DNA of 64,000 bases from positions 372,001-436,000 of the forward strand of contig JAJLTO010000012.1 of the NCBI GenBank assembly GCA_030568195.1. The letters run 5' to 3'. The position numbers were made by a program, and so were the translations under genes. Position 1 is the stretch's first letter; each line of letters starts with the position of its first letter. Source of the DNA: Dipodascopsis uninucleata var. uninucleata. Taxonomy: Eukaryota > Ascomycota > Lipomycetes > Lipomycetales > Lipomycetaceae. The notes below the pieces were generated by a model that was not told the origin of the DNA, did not search any database, and was given only the letters and a program-made list of their open reading frames with translations. Below, piece after piece: positions 20,267 through 31,567 of the stretch.

Positions 20267-23200
20267 ATGGGCTCTACAAAAGGTAAAGGATCGATTGATA
20301 TAAAATAGTTTAGGAAAAACAAGCGTCCTCCATCCGTCATATGTATCAATTAACTTGTTTGCTAACTTATGCAACTATAGAACACGAAGAAATACGTGAA
20401 AAGGCAATGGCCTTGGAAGAAGGCGCTGAAGCTGATACTGCAGGACAAGGTGAAATTGAAGGTAGATATATATATTTCTAGTTATGCTTCAGTACTTCAA
20501 TGGTGCCCTGATTTGTTTTGTGATATTAAGATTGATTTCGTCTAGCCATCAGCATGTTAAGCTTGACTATCAAGCTTCCACAAGAGCCATATTCTATAAA
20601 GATCATGGTAAGTAGTCAATGTATTTTTAAGTACAAATTTAAATTACAGGAGTATGAGAATTTCTCACATTGTTGATTACAGGTTTCGCCTCATGAAACT
20701 CTCAATGACATACGCCAATCTATTGCAGATCTACCCTCTACTATGCAATATACTTGCTATTCTCTTTGGTTTGATGGTGTCATGCTCAATGATTTTGTTG
20801 AGCTCGGCTCAATTGAAGATATTCAGGATGGTACTGTAATCGAGCTTCATGAGGACGCTTACAATGAGCGTGAGGCTCGTCTTCATGTTCTTAAAATTCG
20901 GGATATTATAGGTCTCTTTTCTACTAGAAATGAGCAGATCTCACCTCTTAGTTGTGGTCTATCGGCCTTGGCATCTATTGAGACTGAAGCTAAAGCGTAC
21001 AGAGATGGAAAAGTCACGGCACCAACTAGTGTGATACCTCCAACAAAGTCAAAGAAAAGTGTAGGTGCTAACTCCACTGAAGAGAAGACAACATTACACC
21101 CAATGAGTGGTGTTGATTTGAACACTCAGCCATCGCTTGCCAAGTTATTGCCTTCACCAGAGCCTGCCCGTCCTCAGTGTGTCAAGTCCCTTGGACTCTC
21201 TGTTTGGAATCCGCCTCCTGCCAACCTTAAGCTGAAGGGTCAACTACTCTACCTTCAGGTCGCTACTCTGGAAGGTCCTGTGTTTAATATCACTTGCGAT
21301 CTGACTGGATTCTATGTTTCCAATTGTACTAGTCAAAAGTTTGATCCTTCTCCGAAGTCGGGAGCAGGTAAAATGTTACGTGCTCATTCGCTTCTTTCTC
21401 TCTTAGAGAAGCTTTCGCCTCTCTTCAAGGAAGCCCTCCAGTCGTGGCAGGATACTTTAAATAGCCGTGACCCTCTCACAATATTTTCTCCTTCTTCTGC
21501 CTTCTTAGCTCCACCTTGGCTTGCTAGACCGGCACCCGATCCTACAGCAGACATGTCTCGTGTCCAAGAACAGTTTTTACTTGGTGGCAGTGATAATCTG
21601 GATACAGTTAGAGATTGGAATGAAGATTTGCAATCCACTCGTGAGATGCCTCATTCTACTATACAAGAGCGTATCCTTCGTGAGCGACTTCTTAACAAGC
21701 TGTACTTTGATTTCACTGAGGCTGCCGCGAAAGGTGCTGTTCTTATTGCTAAAGATGAGATTCCTCCACTTAACCCAAATGAAGCTCGCAGTGCCCATAT
21801 TTTCTTATACAACGGTATCTTTTTCTCTTTTGGTGCTGACGGTATTGGGACCTTCGCTAATGAGGGTGGTGATGCTGCTGCAAGGTATGCTGTTGGCAAA
21901 GATCTTGTTGGTGTTCGTACCATTTCTCAGATCGATGTTGATGGATTGTGTCCACTCTGTACTGTGATAGTCGATTATTGCGGTAAACGTATTGTGGCTC
22001 AATCGCCTGTACCTGGTATTTTCCGCCAGCGTGACGATGATTCTTCGCAGATTGTCTACGGAGGTGTAGATGGCCGGGATGTGGTTGCTGCTAGCCCAGA
22101 TTTTGATAAATTTTTCTCGGTAATTGCTAGTAGTCTTCATATAAAGAAGCACACGGTTTGGGATAAGAATACGACTCCAGTGGATCTCAATCTTTCAATT
22201 GAGACTAAGGGACTTGAAGGTACCGATGGCCGCCGATACATTTTGGATCTTTATCGAATTACTCCTTTAGACATTGGCTTTCTTGAGGCTAGCTCCAATG
22301 GCGATGATTCTTATCCACATTCAATGGCTGTACTTCGTACTGAAGCTGTGGAAGAATACTGGAAAGATAAGATTAAGAGTTACGTTTCTTCGGAACAAGA
22401 GCGTATAAAAAAAACTGGAAAAGAGGCTAGAATTGTTTACAAGGGATCGTCTAGCGAGGAATCAGCTGAGAATGACGTGAGTGAGAGCGATGGTGAATTG
22501 GAAACTATCAAAATATCTGGTGATTTGTTTGCTCTTAATCCTGACGTGTTCAGTAGTCAAGTCCCATTGACAGAGGAAGACAAAGCAGTATATGTTGAAG
22601 ATGAAAAGAGCGTACGAGAATTGTGTTCGTACGTCACTAATACACTCATACCCAACTTGCTTGCAGACATCACTGCTGGTTCTGTTTCTATCCCTCTTGA
22701 TAGTACACAGCTCACTAAGCTGATGCACAAGCGTGGCATTAACATGCGGTACCTTGGTTACTTTATTGGCCTTATTGATCCAAAGGATTCACGTGTTGAA
22801 GCGTTAAGAGGTCTTTTGATTCAAGAAGTTATAATAAGGTCATGTAAATATGCTATTAACAGTATCATGGCACCTCTTCCTGTCGCAGTCGTTCCTTATG
22901 CAGCGGCTCATTTCTTCAACTGTATTCTTGGTCTTAAGCTCAACAATGAGCCAACCATAGAAGTCGATAGTACTTTGGTAGCACTTTATGCTGATCAGAT
23001 TGGCTTAGGCCCGGATTTTGGTTTTGCCAGCCTTACTGCAAGTGAAATACAGAGCCGCATAGCCCTGGAAGCCGCAAGTCGCTTCCGTTTCACTTTACCA
23101 TCTAATTGGGTCGAAACGCTTCGACCTCTTCCTTTATTCCGAGAGCTTTCATTGAAGCTAGGTTTTCAGTGGCGTGTAAAGGAATATCATTTTTCTGCAC

Positions 23201-24360
23201 CTTCGTCAGTTGACGCGTCTGAAAGCAAGGAAGCTGCTATTCTGTCTAATAGTGGAAAGTCTAAGAAGAAAAATGGCAAGCGCTCGAATGTCAAGGAGGT
23301 GAATGCTACGAAGACCGATACTGTAGTCTTGAAAAGTGCGAAAACAACATTCACTTCAGATGACCTTCTTAATATTGTTCCTGTTGTCAAAGACTCATCT
23401 ATGCGAAGTCAACTAGCTGATGAAGCGATCGAAGCAGGCAGACTATCAATTCTTCAAGGTCAGAAAGACATGGGAATTGAACTTTTGTTGGAGTCTCTTT
23501 CACTTCATGAGCAGATCTATGGTGTTTTGCATCCAGAGGTAGCTCGTGCGTATAGTCAGTTATCCATGATATATTCGGGCTTAGAAGAGAAGGCAAGCGC
23601 AGTGGATTTTGCTCGCAAGGCTGTCGTTATTGCTGAGCGTACTATTGGACTTGATGCCTCGGAAACTATTCTCATGTACTTGAATCTCTCTCTTTGTGAG
23701 CATGCTAATGGCGATTCGCTGTTGGCACTTGCGCTTTTGAGGCATGCATTCCAGTTGTGGAAGGTTATATTTGGGGAGGGCCATCCTGACACGGTTACTA
23801 CGATGAAGAATACTGCAATTATGTTACAAGCTCTTAAAGAGTATCACGATTCTCGTAAGTGGTTTGAGATGTCGTTGGGTCAATGTGAAAAGATATTTGG
23901 TCCGCGAAGTATCGATGCTGCGACTCTCTACTTCCAGCTTTCTCAAGCTCTTGTACTCACTAGGGACTCTCATGGAGCAGTTCAGAAGATGAGAGAGGCA
24001 TATACGATTTTCCACAATGAGCTTGGTCCAGAGGATAAGAACACTAAGGAGGCCGAAGTCTGGCTAGAACAGCTTACACAGTCTGCTGTTCATTATGCTC
24101 GTCAAGCAAAGGACATCCAGGATCGTAAGACACGAAAGCTGAACATTGTTCCGGGCGCGTCAACTAAATTGAACAGTGCAAAACCAGTTGGTAGCAACGC
24201 TACTGATAGTACCGCTGTAGGAGCTGCGGCCGCTGCTGCTGCTAGTGCCGCCGGAGCTACCTCAAACGGCACTTCCAAAAAGTCTATTACGAGCCAAATT
24301 AGACCATCGTCTATCAACACAAAGTCGATTGAGGAGCTTGTTAAGTATATCGGCAATTAA
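20267..24360 (+). CDS. CLU1: CLU1/TIF31, clustered-mitochondria protein
   Basis: Four exons: 20267-20282, 20381-20461, 20546-20607 and 20683-24360. The introns are 98, 84 and 75 nt, all within the first 420 bp. The 1278-residue product almost equals yeast Clu1 (1277). It is a cytosolic protein that keeps mitochondria dispersed and associates with eIF3 and mRNA for mitochondrial proteins. Seen: a ubiquitin-like N-terminus (SLTIKLPQEPYSIKIM then VSPHETLNDIRQSIADLPST across the last splice), FVELGSIEDIQDG, DLNTQPSLAKLLPSPEPAR, LKLKGQLLYLQVATLEGPVF, the central CLU domain with TEAVEEYWKDK, and C-terminal tetratricopeptide repeats (about 23400-24060). A poly-alanine run near the end is low-complexity. 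The splice pattern is set by continuous homology through all four exons. Confidence 0.96.
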
Positions 24361-25033
24361 AATATTTTCTCCACTGTAGATTTCTTATGGGCTCTCTAAA
24401 TAGTTTAGATCGAGTCTATATTTGTACATACCAAAACATATAAACCCTTTACTCATTAGTATATACATGATCTATATTGTTTATTTTAGAATAGCGAAAA
24501 AGCAAATATTTATTTACTTTTTGTTTATTTCACTTTCTCATATTTTGCGTGCTAGGATATAGTATATTACATCTATCTGTTCATCAGATTAGCATTTGCT
24601 AGACATGATTAAGCTAACGTTTACATTGCTGTATTTGAGGTTTATGCTAAGGCATATTTCTTCTCCACTATTTTTAAATCATATCGCTGATGCACTCCTT
24701 CATAGTATAGAGAGTTTGTTGTTATCGAGGACCCGTTCCCCCCAAATTGAACTATAATGTGGGCAATCCTGGTCTAGCTCAACAGAAACTGGCTCGCAGG
24801 TACCACAATTCTCTATCGTTTATTAAATATGGTCAAATCTCAGCAGCTACGCTTCAGGCATTAGTTATATTGTCAAGCAATACTTTTATTCTTTTGCATC
24901 TAGACCTTTGTAAATGACTGTTAGCTAGCAAACCGTAATGAGAGAGCACACAGGGCTTTCGGATTAACGCATGCGGCGTTCATAAGTGTGGCTAACAGAG
25001 CCACAGCCACAGCTAATCGTGGGGTACTACATT

Positions 25034-25066
25034 TTAAACTTTTTAAATACCACTTAAAAAGTTTAA
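25034..25066. repeat. 13-bp perfect inverted repeat
   Basis: TTAAACTTTTTAA (25034-25046) and TTAAAAAGTTTAA (25054-25066) are exact reverse complements with a 7-base spacer. It forms a perfect AT-rich stem about 670 bp after the CLU1 stop. I see no terminal repeats or target duplication that would make it a transposon remnant. Confidence 0.8.
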
Positions 25067-26513
25067 TATCAGAGCATAGTTTGATCTGATCTACCATGTC
25101 TTCACTTTAAATAATATGAGGGTGCTCGTGAAAATCAGTTATGCCATTTCCCCGCAGTCCTCAGAACTGTGATCCCGGACTCAAGGAACCCTGCTGAAGC
25201 TAGCTCAGTAAAAATGAAACGAATTTCTATGTTGAGAAGAGTCCATTGGAGAGTATAAAAAGATCTATGCTAATTGCGAGGGGTAGCTTACTTTTGTTTG
25301 TCGTTGTTGGAGAATTTGCAGTGATGAACTTCACGCTCGCTGCTCACATCGACAGACACGTGTAGGATAAATTTTTGAAGATAATCTTCGGCATTCAGGA
25401 TGTCTCGGTCTATAAACCCTCTATAAACCCTCTGTTGTATGCCTACGATGTTAATCCTGTCCTTGTGATCTAATATACGGCGCTGGCAAGCAGGACGAAT
25501 GGAAGCTGAATCCAAAGTTGGAATTGGTCTTCGTCAATCTATCTGAGCAATAATATTTTTGCCGGCCACATTTGGTCATGTTACTACTTCTTCATTTCAC
25601 AGCGCAGTCTTCATCTACTTCATCAGATGATATTCAGGACAACGAGTACGTAGCCGGATTCAGTCAACTCCTCATGACATCCACGAGCAACTGTATTGCC
25701 CTGTTGAAAGAAATATCTCCTCCTTCTCTAGTTGCTGCACTCTCGCCTTTGCTATAACTCATGGCTTTGCTATTAACTCTCCTTTTTCCCGTGGAGTAAT
25801 TTTATTTTGTAGTGAATGTACTGCGGTCTATCAATATTTCTAAAGCTTGCTCGATCTGCCTTTACTACATAATAAACTGTGTGAACTCCCTTAATTATTA
25901 CCCCGCCATTATTACCCCTCTTCTCTTGCCAGTAGGTTTGAATTGTACCCATTGGAGTAACTAATATTCCTCATACTAACAGATAGTATGAGGTCATTTT
26001 GTAGCATGTTTGTTCAAACCTGATCGCGCTGGTATGATCATGATCTCCGGATTTGATTACCTAGAGCATTACTGCAACCGTCTATAAAGAACTATAAGAG
26101 TGCTAGATTCTTGCATACTACATCTCGCTTCTCTCAAGTACCCTCTTTTAAGTGCTATAAACGCTTTTAAAAACTAATTCCATTTGCTCTATTTCCGACT
26201 ACGGCGAAATCATTATCACCTGAACGTTAAAATATATTTTTATCCATCAAGCAGCGAAAGCGGCGTCTTACGAGGACTTTGAAGATTTATTAGATTGAAA
26301 ATTCTCTCAGAACTACGCAGCTGGCACTACTAGTTCTCCTATACGAACTTTGAGGTTTCTGTTGCATTTGTGCTTTATAAGTAGTATACACTGTCAGGAC
26401 AGGTACACATTTAAGAGCGCTTCCGGAATTTACGCATACTGAATTTGCTTCAGAACACGTTCAGGATACAAAGAACGATATATAATAGATCTGATTTCCA
26501 AAATTAAATCTTT

Positions 26514-26552
26514 TATTCGTTATATCTATTCGTTATCTTAATTCTATTCGTT
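26514..26552 (+). repeat. Three copies of TATTCGTT in the leader
   Basis: TATTCGTT occurs at 26514-26521, 26527-26534 and 26545-26552, ending just before TTTACAG and 24 bp before the ATG. It could be repeated factor sites or 5' leader elements. TTTACAG could also be the acceptor of a leader intron, but I cannot place a donor with confidence. Confidence 0.6.
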
Positions 26553-26575
26553 TACAGCGGAATTAGTAAATAAAA

Positions 26576-27562
26576 ATGGCGACAACAAACCAACAGCTGG
26601 CCGAGGGCCAGGTTCCCTTGGACAGCAGAGCTCCAGTCTCGGGGACAGCAGCTGAAAACCCCTATAGCGACCAGTACGTAGATACTAACGGAGCTCAATC
26701 TATGACTGAAACCGCAGCTCCTAATGACAGTTATGACTTGGAGGATAACGGTCGTTCCAAAGAGGGACAGTACAATTCTGATGAACTTCTCTCACGAATT
26801 CGATCTGCTAATAGTGTGACAATTTCTCCTGAACTTTTCGAGAAGTTATACCTTTCTCCACAGCGTCGTGTCAAAGGTCATTTGCGCCAAACATTTGCTA
26901 ATCCTACACCTCTTGCTCTCCTTGGACATATTCTTTGCATCACTCCACTTTCTTGTGACCTTATGGGATGGAGAGGCGCTGGTCAGTACGGAGCTGCTGG
27001 AACGGGTGCGTACACTTTCCTTGGAGGTATGATCTTGATTATCTCTGGTATTTTGGAGTTTTTCCTCGGAAACACTTTCTCTTTTGTTGTTTTCTCTGGA
27101 TTTGGAGGCTTCTGGCTCTCCTTTGCTGCTACTCTGATCCCAAGCTTCAATGCAGTCGGTGCTTATTCGCCTACAGGCGATAGTTTGGTATTAGGCATTG
27201 TAACTCCTGGATTTCAAGCATCATTTGCATTTTATCTGTGTTTTTGGGCTGTCGTTGTTCTGATAATGATGGTCTGCTCGCTCAGAACAAATATTGCTTT
27301 TTTCCTACTATTTGTCGCTCTTGAAGCTGGCTTCATCTCTCTTACTGTCGGATACTTCTATTTAGCAGCGGGAAAGACCTCTAAGGGAAATAATGCTGTC
27401 ATAGCCGCTGGCGCTCTGCTTTTCGCCTGTGGTATGTTTGGATTCTACATCTTTTTAGTCCTTATGCTTGTTGCTGTTGATTTTCCCTTTTTACTTCCAG
27501 TTGGTGATCTTAGCAAGTATATGAGGGGCTATCAGCAGAAGCACGGTCCGATCAAGCCTTAA
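26576..27562 (+). CDS. ATO/ADY2-like acetate transporter (GPR1/FUN34/YaaH family)
   Basis: 328 residues, single exon. A polar N-terminus of about 100 residues is followed by the family motif region FANPTPLALLGH (a variant of NPAPLGL) and six membrane spans of the GPR1/FUN34/YaaH fold. The spans include GWRGAGQYGAAGTGAYTFLG, GILEFFLGNTFSFVVFSGFG and GGFWLSFAATLIPSF. Members (Ady2/Ato1, Gpr1) carry acetate with protons or export ammonium at the plasma membrane. The start ATG lies in AAATAAAAATGGCG, a good fungal context. The ADY2/ATO1-3 paralogues cannot be told apart here, so no symbol is given. Control by acetate or ammonium is likely for the family but not shown by the sequence. Confidence 0.93.
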   Translation: MATTNQQLAEGQVPLDSRAPVSGTAAENPYSDQYVDTNGAQSMTETAAPNDSYDLEDNGRSKEGQYNSDELLSRIRSANSVTISPELFEKLYLSPQRRVKGHLRQTFANPTPLALLGHILCITPLSCDLMGWRGAGQYGAAGTGAYTFLGGMILIISGILEFFLGNTFSFVVFSGFGGFWLSFAATLIPSFNAVGAYSPTGDSLVLGIVTPGFQASFAFYLCFWAVVVLIMMVCSLRTNIAFFLLFVALEAGFISLTVGYFYLAAGKTSKGNNAVIAAGALLFACGMFGFYIFLVLMLVAVDFPFLLPVGDLSKYMRGYQQKHGPIKP

Positions 27563-28143
27563 ACGATTGAATTTGTGCTTATGGAAAATTTTGATGCAGA
27601 TAATAACACTACGTTGTCTCCATCCTTTGAAGCTATGCTTTATCTGATAACACCTTTATATTAGTGTTGAAGTGGATTTATTCTAGTTATAATTATATTA
27701 TTTAATGAAAGCTATTGAGCGTCGTTCTAAAAAGTCAACATGTCGTGTAGGTCCATAGCACAGTATTATTCCTGTAGTTGACACTAGTAAACACCTAAAT
27801 ATTTGGTAACGCACTTATTTCACTAATGTAGAAGATATATATGTGATATTGATCGAAGAGAAATTCTGGTACAATTTTAGTGAAGATTAAACACGTGTGA
27901 TGTAGAAATGACGTTACTCCATTTGAAGATACCCTCGATCGACATTCATCTAGATGATCACGAGATTTCGCGGTCTCAGTTGGTTTACCATATAAAGCCT
28001 GCCTTGCTCCTATATTTTACTATTACTTATAGTATAATAATATTCAGTTGAGGTAATACACAATAATAGTAAGAGTGAAAGCAGAAATAGGCTGAATTAC
28101 ATGCTAAACATTCAAGTTATTTGATACAACAATATTTTTCATC
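27563..28143. other. Spacer upstream of RTC3
   Basis: 581 bp between ADY2-like and RTC3, with no coding signal. It holds the ACACGTGT palindrome at 27891-27898. Confidence 0.65.
27891..27898. promoter_or_regulatory. ACACGTGT E-box palindrome
   Basis: Perfect 8-bp palindrome with a CACGTG core, about 245 bp upstream of the RTC3 start. It is a candidate bHLH site, and a short motif. Confidence 0.3.
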
Positions 28144-28536
28144 ATGAGTCTGGTAGGGACAGAAATTCAATTTTTTTAATATCTTACGAGACATACTAAT
28201 ACTATAAAAATAAAGGTTTCAAAAGTGGTTTACAGAGGTTCTACTGATGTTTTTGAAGTTCTCATTTTGTCGCCTGATCATTACAAAAGATATATGAAAG
28301 ACCATAGCATCCCTCTTGTCAACATCGTTGCATCTTTCAAGATATTTGTCTCCCAGCGGGGTGTACTAAACGAGGCTTCCAATGCTGCTATTGAGAACGA
28401 GTTTGGAAATATCAGTAGAGATGAAGCCATTTCGAATATTTTGGAACGCGGAGAATTCCAAGAAAGTAGCAAACCAATGGATGAGAATTCATATAGATCT
28501 AGGAATGATACCTATGGACCAAGGATTGCTCACTGA
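28144..28536 (+). CDS. RTC3: RTC3-like SBDS-domain protein
   Basis: Two exons: a 9-nt first exon (28144-28152, ATG AGT CTG) and 28216-28536, with a 63-nt intron (donor GTAGGG, branch TACTAAT, acceptor AAATAAAG). The 109-residue product is close to yeast Rtc3 (111). It is a lone SBDS N-terminal fold linked to RNA metabolism and stress. Seen: VVYRGSTDVFEVLI, the core FKIFVSQRG, GVLNEASNAAIENEFG and the DEAISNILERG helix, all matching the Rtc3 layout. The open frame has no ATG of its own upstream of the SBDS core, which is why the tiny exon is needed. The donor is unusual (GTAGGG), so the start is less sure than the family. Confidence 0.85.
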
Positions 28537-29160
28537 AATCAGAACCGTTGATCTGCAGTGTTCGGTTTAGGGTAATAGCTACGCATTTTATGACGTAACT
28601 GTCATCTTCACAAGGAGTGATTTGCTACTATTACTATTAGAAAATGTCTTTTAAAAAGATGTTTATGGATCATAAAGCACTCAAATAGTTAAATATAATA
28701 ATTAAAAAAAATAAAACAGACAAACAATTAATTAAAAAATAAATAATATAGATTACACGAAGTTCATGGATCAGCGAGCTATCCATCGTAAAAAATTATA
28801 CCATATCGAATCCCGACCAAAACGAAATTTAACAAAAAAACTCCAAATCTCACATCTTTTACAATGAAAGATTAATACCATCATTAACTTAGAATTTAAG
28901 TAGAATATTCACGCTGATGAAATATCGTGAAAAATATATCATTATTAAGTCATTACTACAATTTAAAACAAAGTATTACTTTTTCCAAAAAGTCAATCGT
29001 ATACCACACCATCATGAACACTAATCAAAATAAAACAGTGTACACATAAGCCAGATTACATAGCAAACGTGTTACATTGAACAGTGTCTCCGCTGAAGTA
29101 TCTATATTCTCCAAATAGTCAATAGCGTTCACATTGACACTACCAATTTCATTGTTGAGA
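28537..29160. other. AT-rich convergent spacer
   Basis: Between the 3' ends of RTC3 (plus) and EIS1 (minus). The stretch at about 28690-29000 is very AT-rich with A-runs. Such DNA can act as a replication origin in yeasts, but I see no definable origin consensus. Confidence 0.55.
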
Positions 29161-31567
29161 CTAAGCGATCTCGTGACTGTCATTAGGATTAGCCAATTCT
29201 GTCTTAGGAGAATCAATAATAAGAGACTTTACAGCTCTTGGAGCATTCATATCAGCAATAGTACTTGAAGTCTCAACAGTAGATGAAGAACCTAAGGTAT
29301 GGTCTTTGTATCTGTCGGATTCTGTAACTGTGTTAGCACCGTCAGGTATCTCAGTACTCTCGTGCTTCGTGTTTACGTTCTCAGTATTCTCGACCGGAAC
29401 ACCGTGAGCGCTGCTCAAAGACTTCGTTGAGACATCTTTTGTTTCAGATACAGCATCAGTGTTCACACTATCAGGTATATCAGCATTCTCATGCTTCGTG
29501 GCACTCTCAGTATTGTCAGTCGAAACACCGTGAGAGCTATCCAAATGCTTTTCTGAGACATCCTTTGTTCCAGCGTCATCATAGGTGTCGGCAACGTCAG
29601 CAGAAGTAATATTTGGAGTAGCTGGTAGAGGTGTCTCAACATTAGCAGGTACAGTCTCGGTGGTCTTAGTAGTCTTAGTGGTCTCAGTGGTCTCAGTGGT
29701 CTCAGTGGTTCCAGCAGCGGCTGAAGTTGGCAGTTCGTCCTTGGAAGCCAGGGATGTGCTAGGATAGTCGTTGAGTTTATACGGGGACTCAGTCCTTGAT
29801 GTAATAGGATCGAGAGCAGTAGTACCGGCGAAAGCACCAGGAGCAGACATTGATGTAGCATTGTCAGGCATATCTTTTAAGTGGCTAGCGTCATCTGGAC
29901 CTGCAATATCAAGGTTTGATGAAACCTGCTCTGGCGCCGAAAGGACAGGTGGTTCTTCGGTGACATCCTCCGTCAGTGCAGATGATCGATCGTTATCTGA
30001 AGTCCTCCTAGACTCTGAACCGGCAGTTTCAGATGATTTCTTGTGTTGTCTGCTGAAAAATTTCCTATGCTCGTGCTTTTTGTCCTTATCTTTGGCCTTA
30101 ATCTCCTTCTGGTGCTCCTTTTCACTCTTACGCTTTGCCTTTTCCTCGGCTTTCTGAGCCTTTACCCGAGCTTTTTCCTCGGCTTTCTCGGCCTTAATCC
30201 TAGCCTTTTCCTCAGATTTTTCAGCCTTGGTGCGAGCCTTCTCAGCCTTGACACGCTCCTTCTCCTGGCGAACTTCTTCGTCGTGCTCCCGGTTAGCAAT
30301 CGCTTTTTCGGTGAGAGAATCCAACACGGGCTGAACATGTTGCTGAGCGATCGCATTAAGTTCTTCCTGTGTCATGTAGGCTCCGCCTCCGAGATCAATT
30401 TTCCCCGCAGTTGCATCGTGTCTGTCCTTATATTCTTTCTCTGCAATAGCAATAGCAATTGAGTTATACTGCTTGTTACTAAAGATATTATTAGAAGCAA
30501 TTTCCTTATCCATCTTTCCAAGCTGACCAGAAACATTCCTCTGAGCAAGCTGGTAGACTTTAATCTGCTCCTTCAACATCTCGCTTCTGTCCTTGCCGTT
30601 AGTCTCCTTTTCCTTCTCAACATGAGCCAAAGCAGCTCTTCCAGCTCCCTCTATCTGCTTCTGGGTACCGCTACTAATAGTGACATCCTCACCCAATCTG
30701 GCAGCAATTCTCTCTTCAGCACGCTTACGAGCGTTGGCTTCAAGATTTGAAAGATCTTTAACAGTAGTCTGTGGAACAGTATCAGAAGTCATATAGTAGT
30801 GTCTGTGACCCCTTTCGGATGTGTAATCATCGTGAGGCGGAGTAGGTGGGCTACGACCAGTATGCGAACCGGCCATAGCGGCCTTAGAAGCACCAACTGG
30901 ATTCATGATAGGCGAAAGAGGAGGTGTAGCAGCATCTCGCTGGTTTCCATTTTTTGATAGAGCAGCCAATAATGTCTCACGCTCGGCAGCATTAAATCTG
31001 CTCTTCTCAGGACTAGCATTATTGTTGTGGGAAGAATTAGCGGCATTCACAGCACTAGTGGCGGCAGTGGTAGCAGCAGCAGACCTCCCATCTGGTCTCA
31101 CGATTTCAGTAATTTTTACATTTTGCGCCAGTAGAACAGCCTTGTCTAAATAATCAAGCAATGTTAGAAACCACCTTATTAACTTTACAGGTATACTTAC
31201 TTAGGCCCGAAGCATCGATTCCAGTGGTTGGCCGTCCAGATGGTAGATCTTGAGGACTGGCATAAACAAAAGGTCTGTTACGGCCGCTCTTAGACTTAGC
31301 TGTGACGCTCGAGGCAAGTGAAGGAGACCTTGCACTCGAGTTATCGACCGGCTTTTCAGTTGCTACAACAGAGGTAGTCTTTCTGGTAGTAGTTGTAGTA
31401 GTCACAGTAGTAGACGGCTTAGTGCTATCTTCTGCGGACGCTGGTTTGGTTGTTACCGAATCAGCTTCCTTGGGTGCCACCTTGGCCACCTTTTTGGCGG
31501 ACCTGTTCTTGGAGCCTTTCTTCCTCGACTGCTTAGGTTGCTGTTCAGTTGCAAACATAGTGACCAT
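29161..31567 (-). CDS. EIS1: EIS1, eisosome component
   Basis: Two exons: 31201-31567 and 29161-31145, with an intron at 31146-31200 (55 nt; donor GTAAGT, branch TTCTAACA, acceptor ATTTAG). 783 residues, against 843 in yeast Eis1. Eisosomes are furrow-like plasma-membrane domains, and Eis1 helps their assembly. Seen: a Ser/Thr/Lys-rich N-terminus, the core with ANARKRAEERIAARLG, LKEQIKVYQLAQRNVSGQL and KIDLGGGAYMTQEELNAIAQ followed by QHVQPVLD (the LGGG..M..EE and VQPVLD pattern is the Eis1 hallmark). A long Lys/Glu/Ala coiled-coil follows, then an acidic repeat-rich tail. The tail holds two copies of a ~42-residue repeat and a TTE/TTK run, listed separately. The first ATG is at 31567 and a second in frame lies three codons on; either may be used. 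Confidence 0.9.
29320..29572 (-). repeat. Two tandem ~125-bp coding repeats in EIS1
   Basis: Two adjacent units of about 42 codons encode similar blocks, each with TKDVS at its start, then SHGV or AHGV, NTE, TKHE and IPD. Ends are approximate. The DNA copies are diverged, so the duplication is not recent. Confidence 0.7.
29662..29706 (-). repeat. 9-bp minisatellite in EIS1
   Basis: Five 9-bp units (GGTCTTAGT, AGTCTTAGT, then three GGTCTCAGT) in register with the frame, encoding a Thr-Thr-Glu/Lys run. The three identical units point to recent slippage. Confidence 0.85.

Larger units (their letters stand above)
24361..26575. other. 2.2 kb spacer upstream of the acetate transporter
   Basis: No recognisable gene. 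It holds a 13-bp hairpin at 25034-25066, a 59-codon frame at 25578-25757 with a hydrophobic start, and short direct repeats just before the next start (26514-26552). Confidence 0.55.

Noticed and set aside
20649-20650. Earlier acceptor (ATTACAG) for the third CLU1 intron
   Set aside because: It would introduce an in-frame TGA after eight codons; the acceptor at 20681-20682 keeps the frame and matches Clu1.
21521-21967. 148-codon frame inside CLU1
   Set aside because: Shifted-frame shadow of a gene with continuous homology to Clu1.
30043-30462. 139-codon plus-strand frame rich in Leu and Phe
   Set aside because: Antisense of the Lys/Glu/Ala coiled-coil of EIS1, which forces Leu/Phe codons on the other strand.
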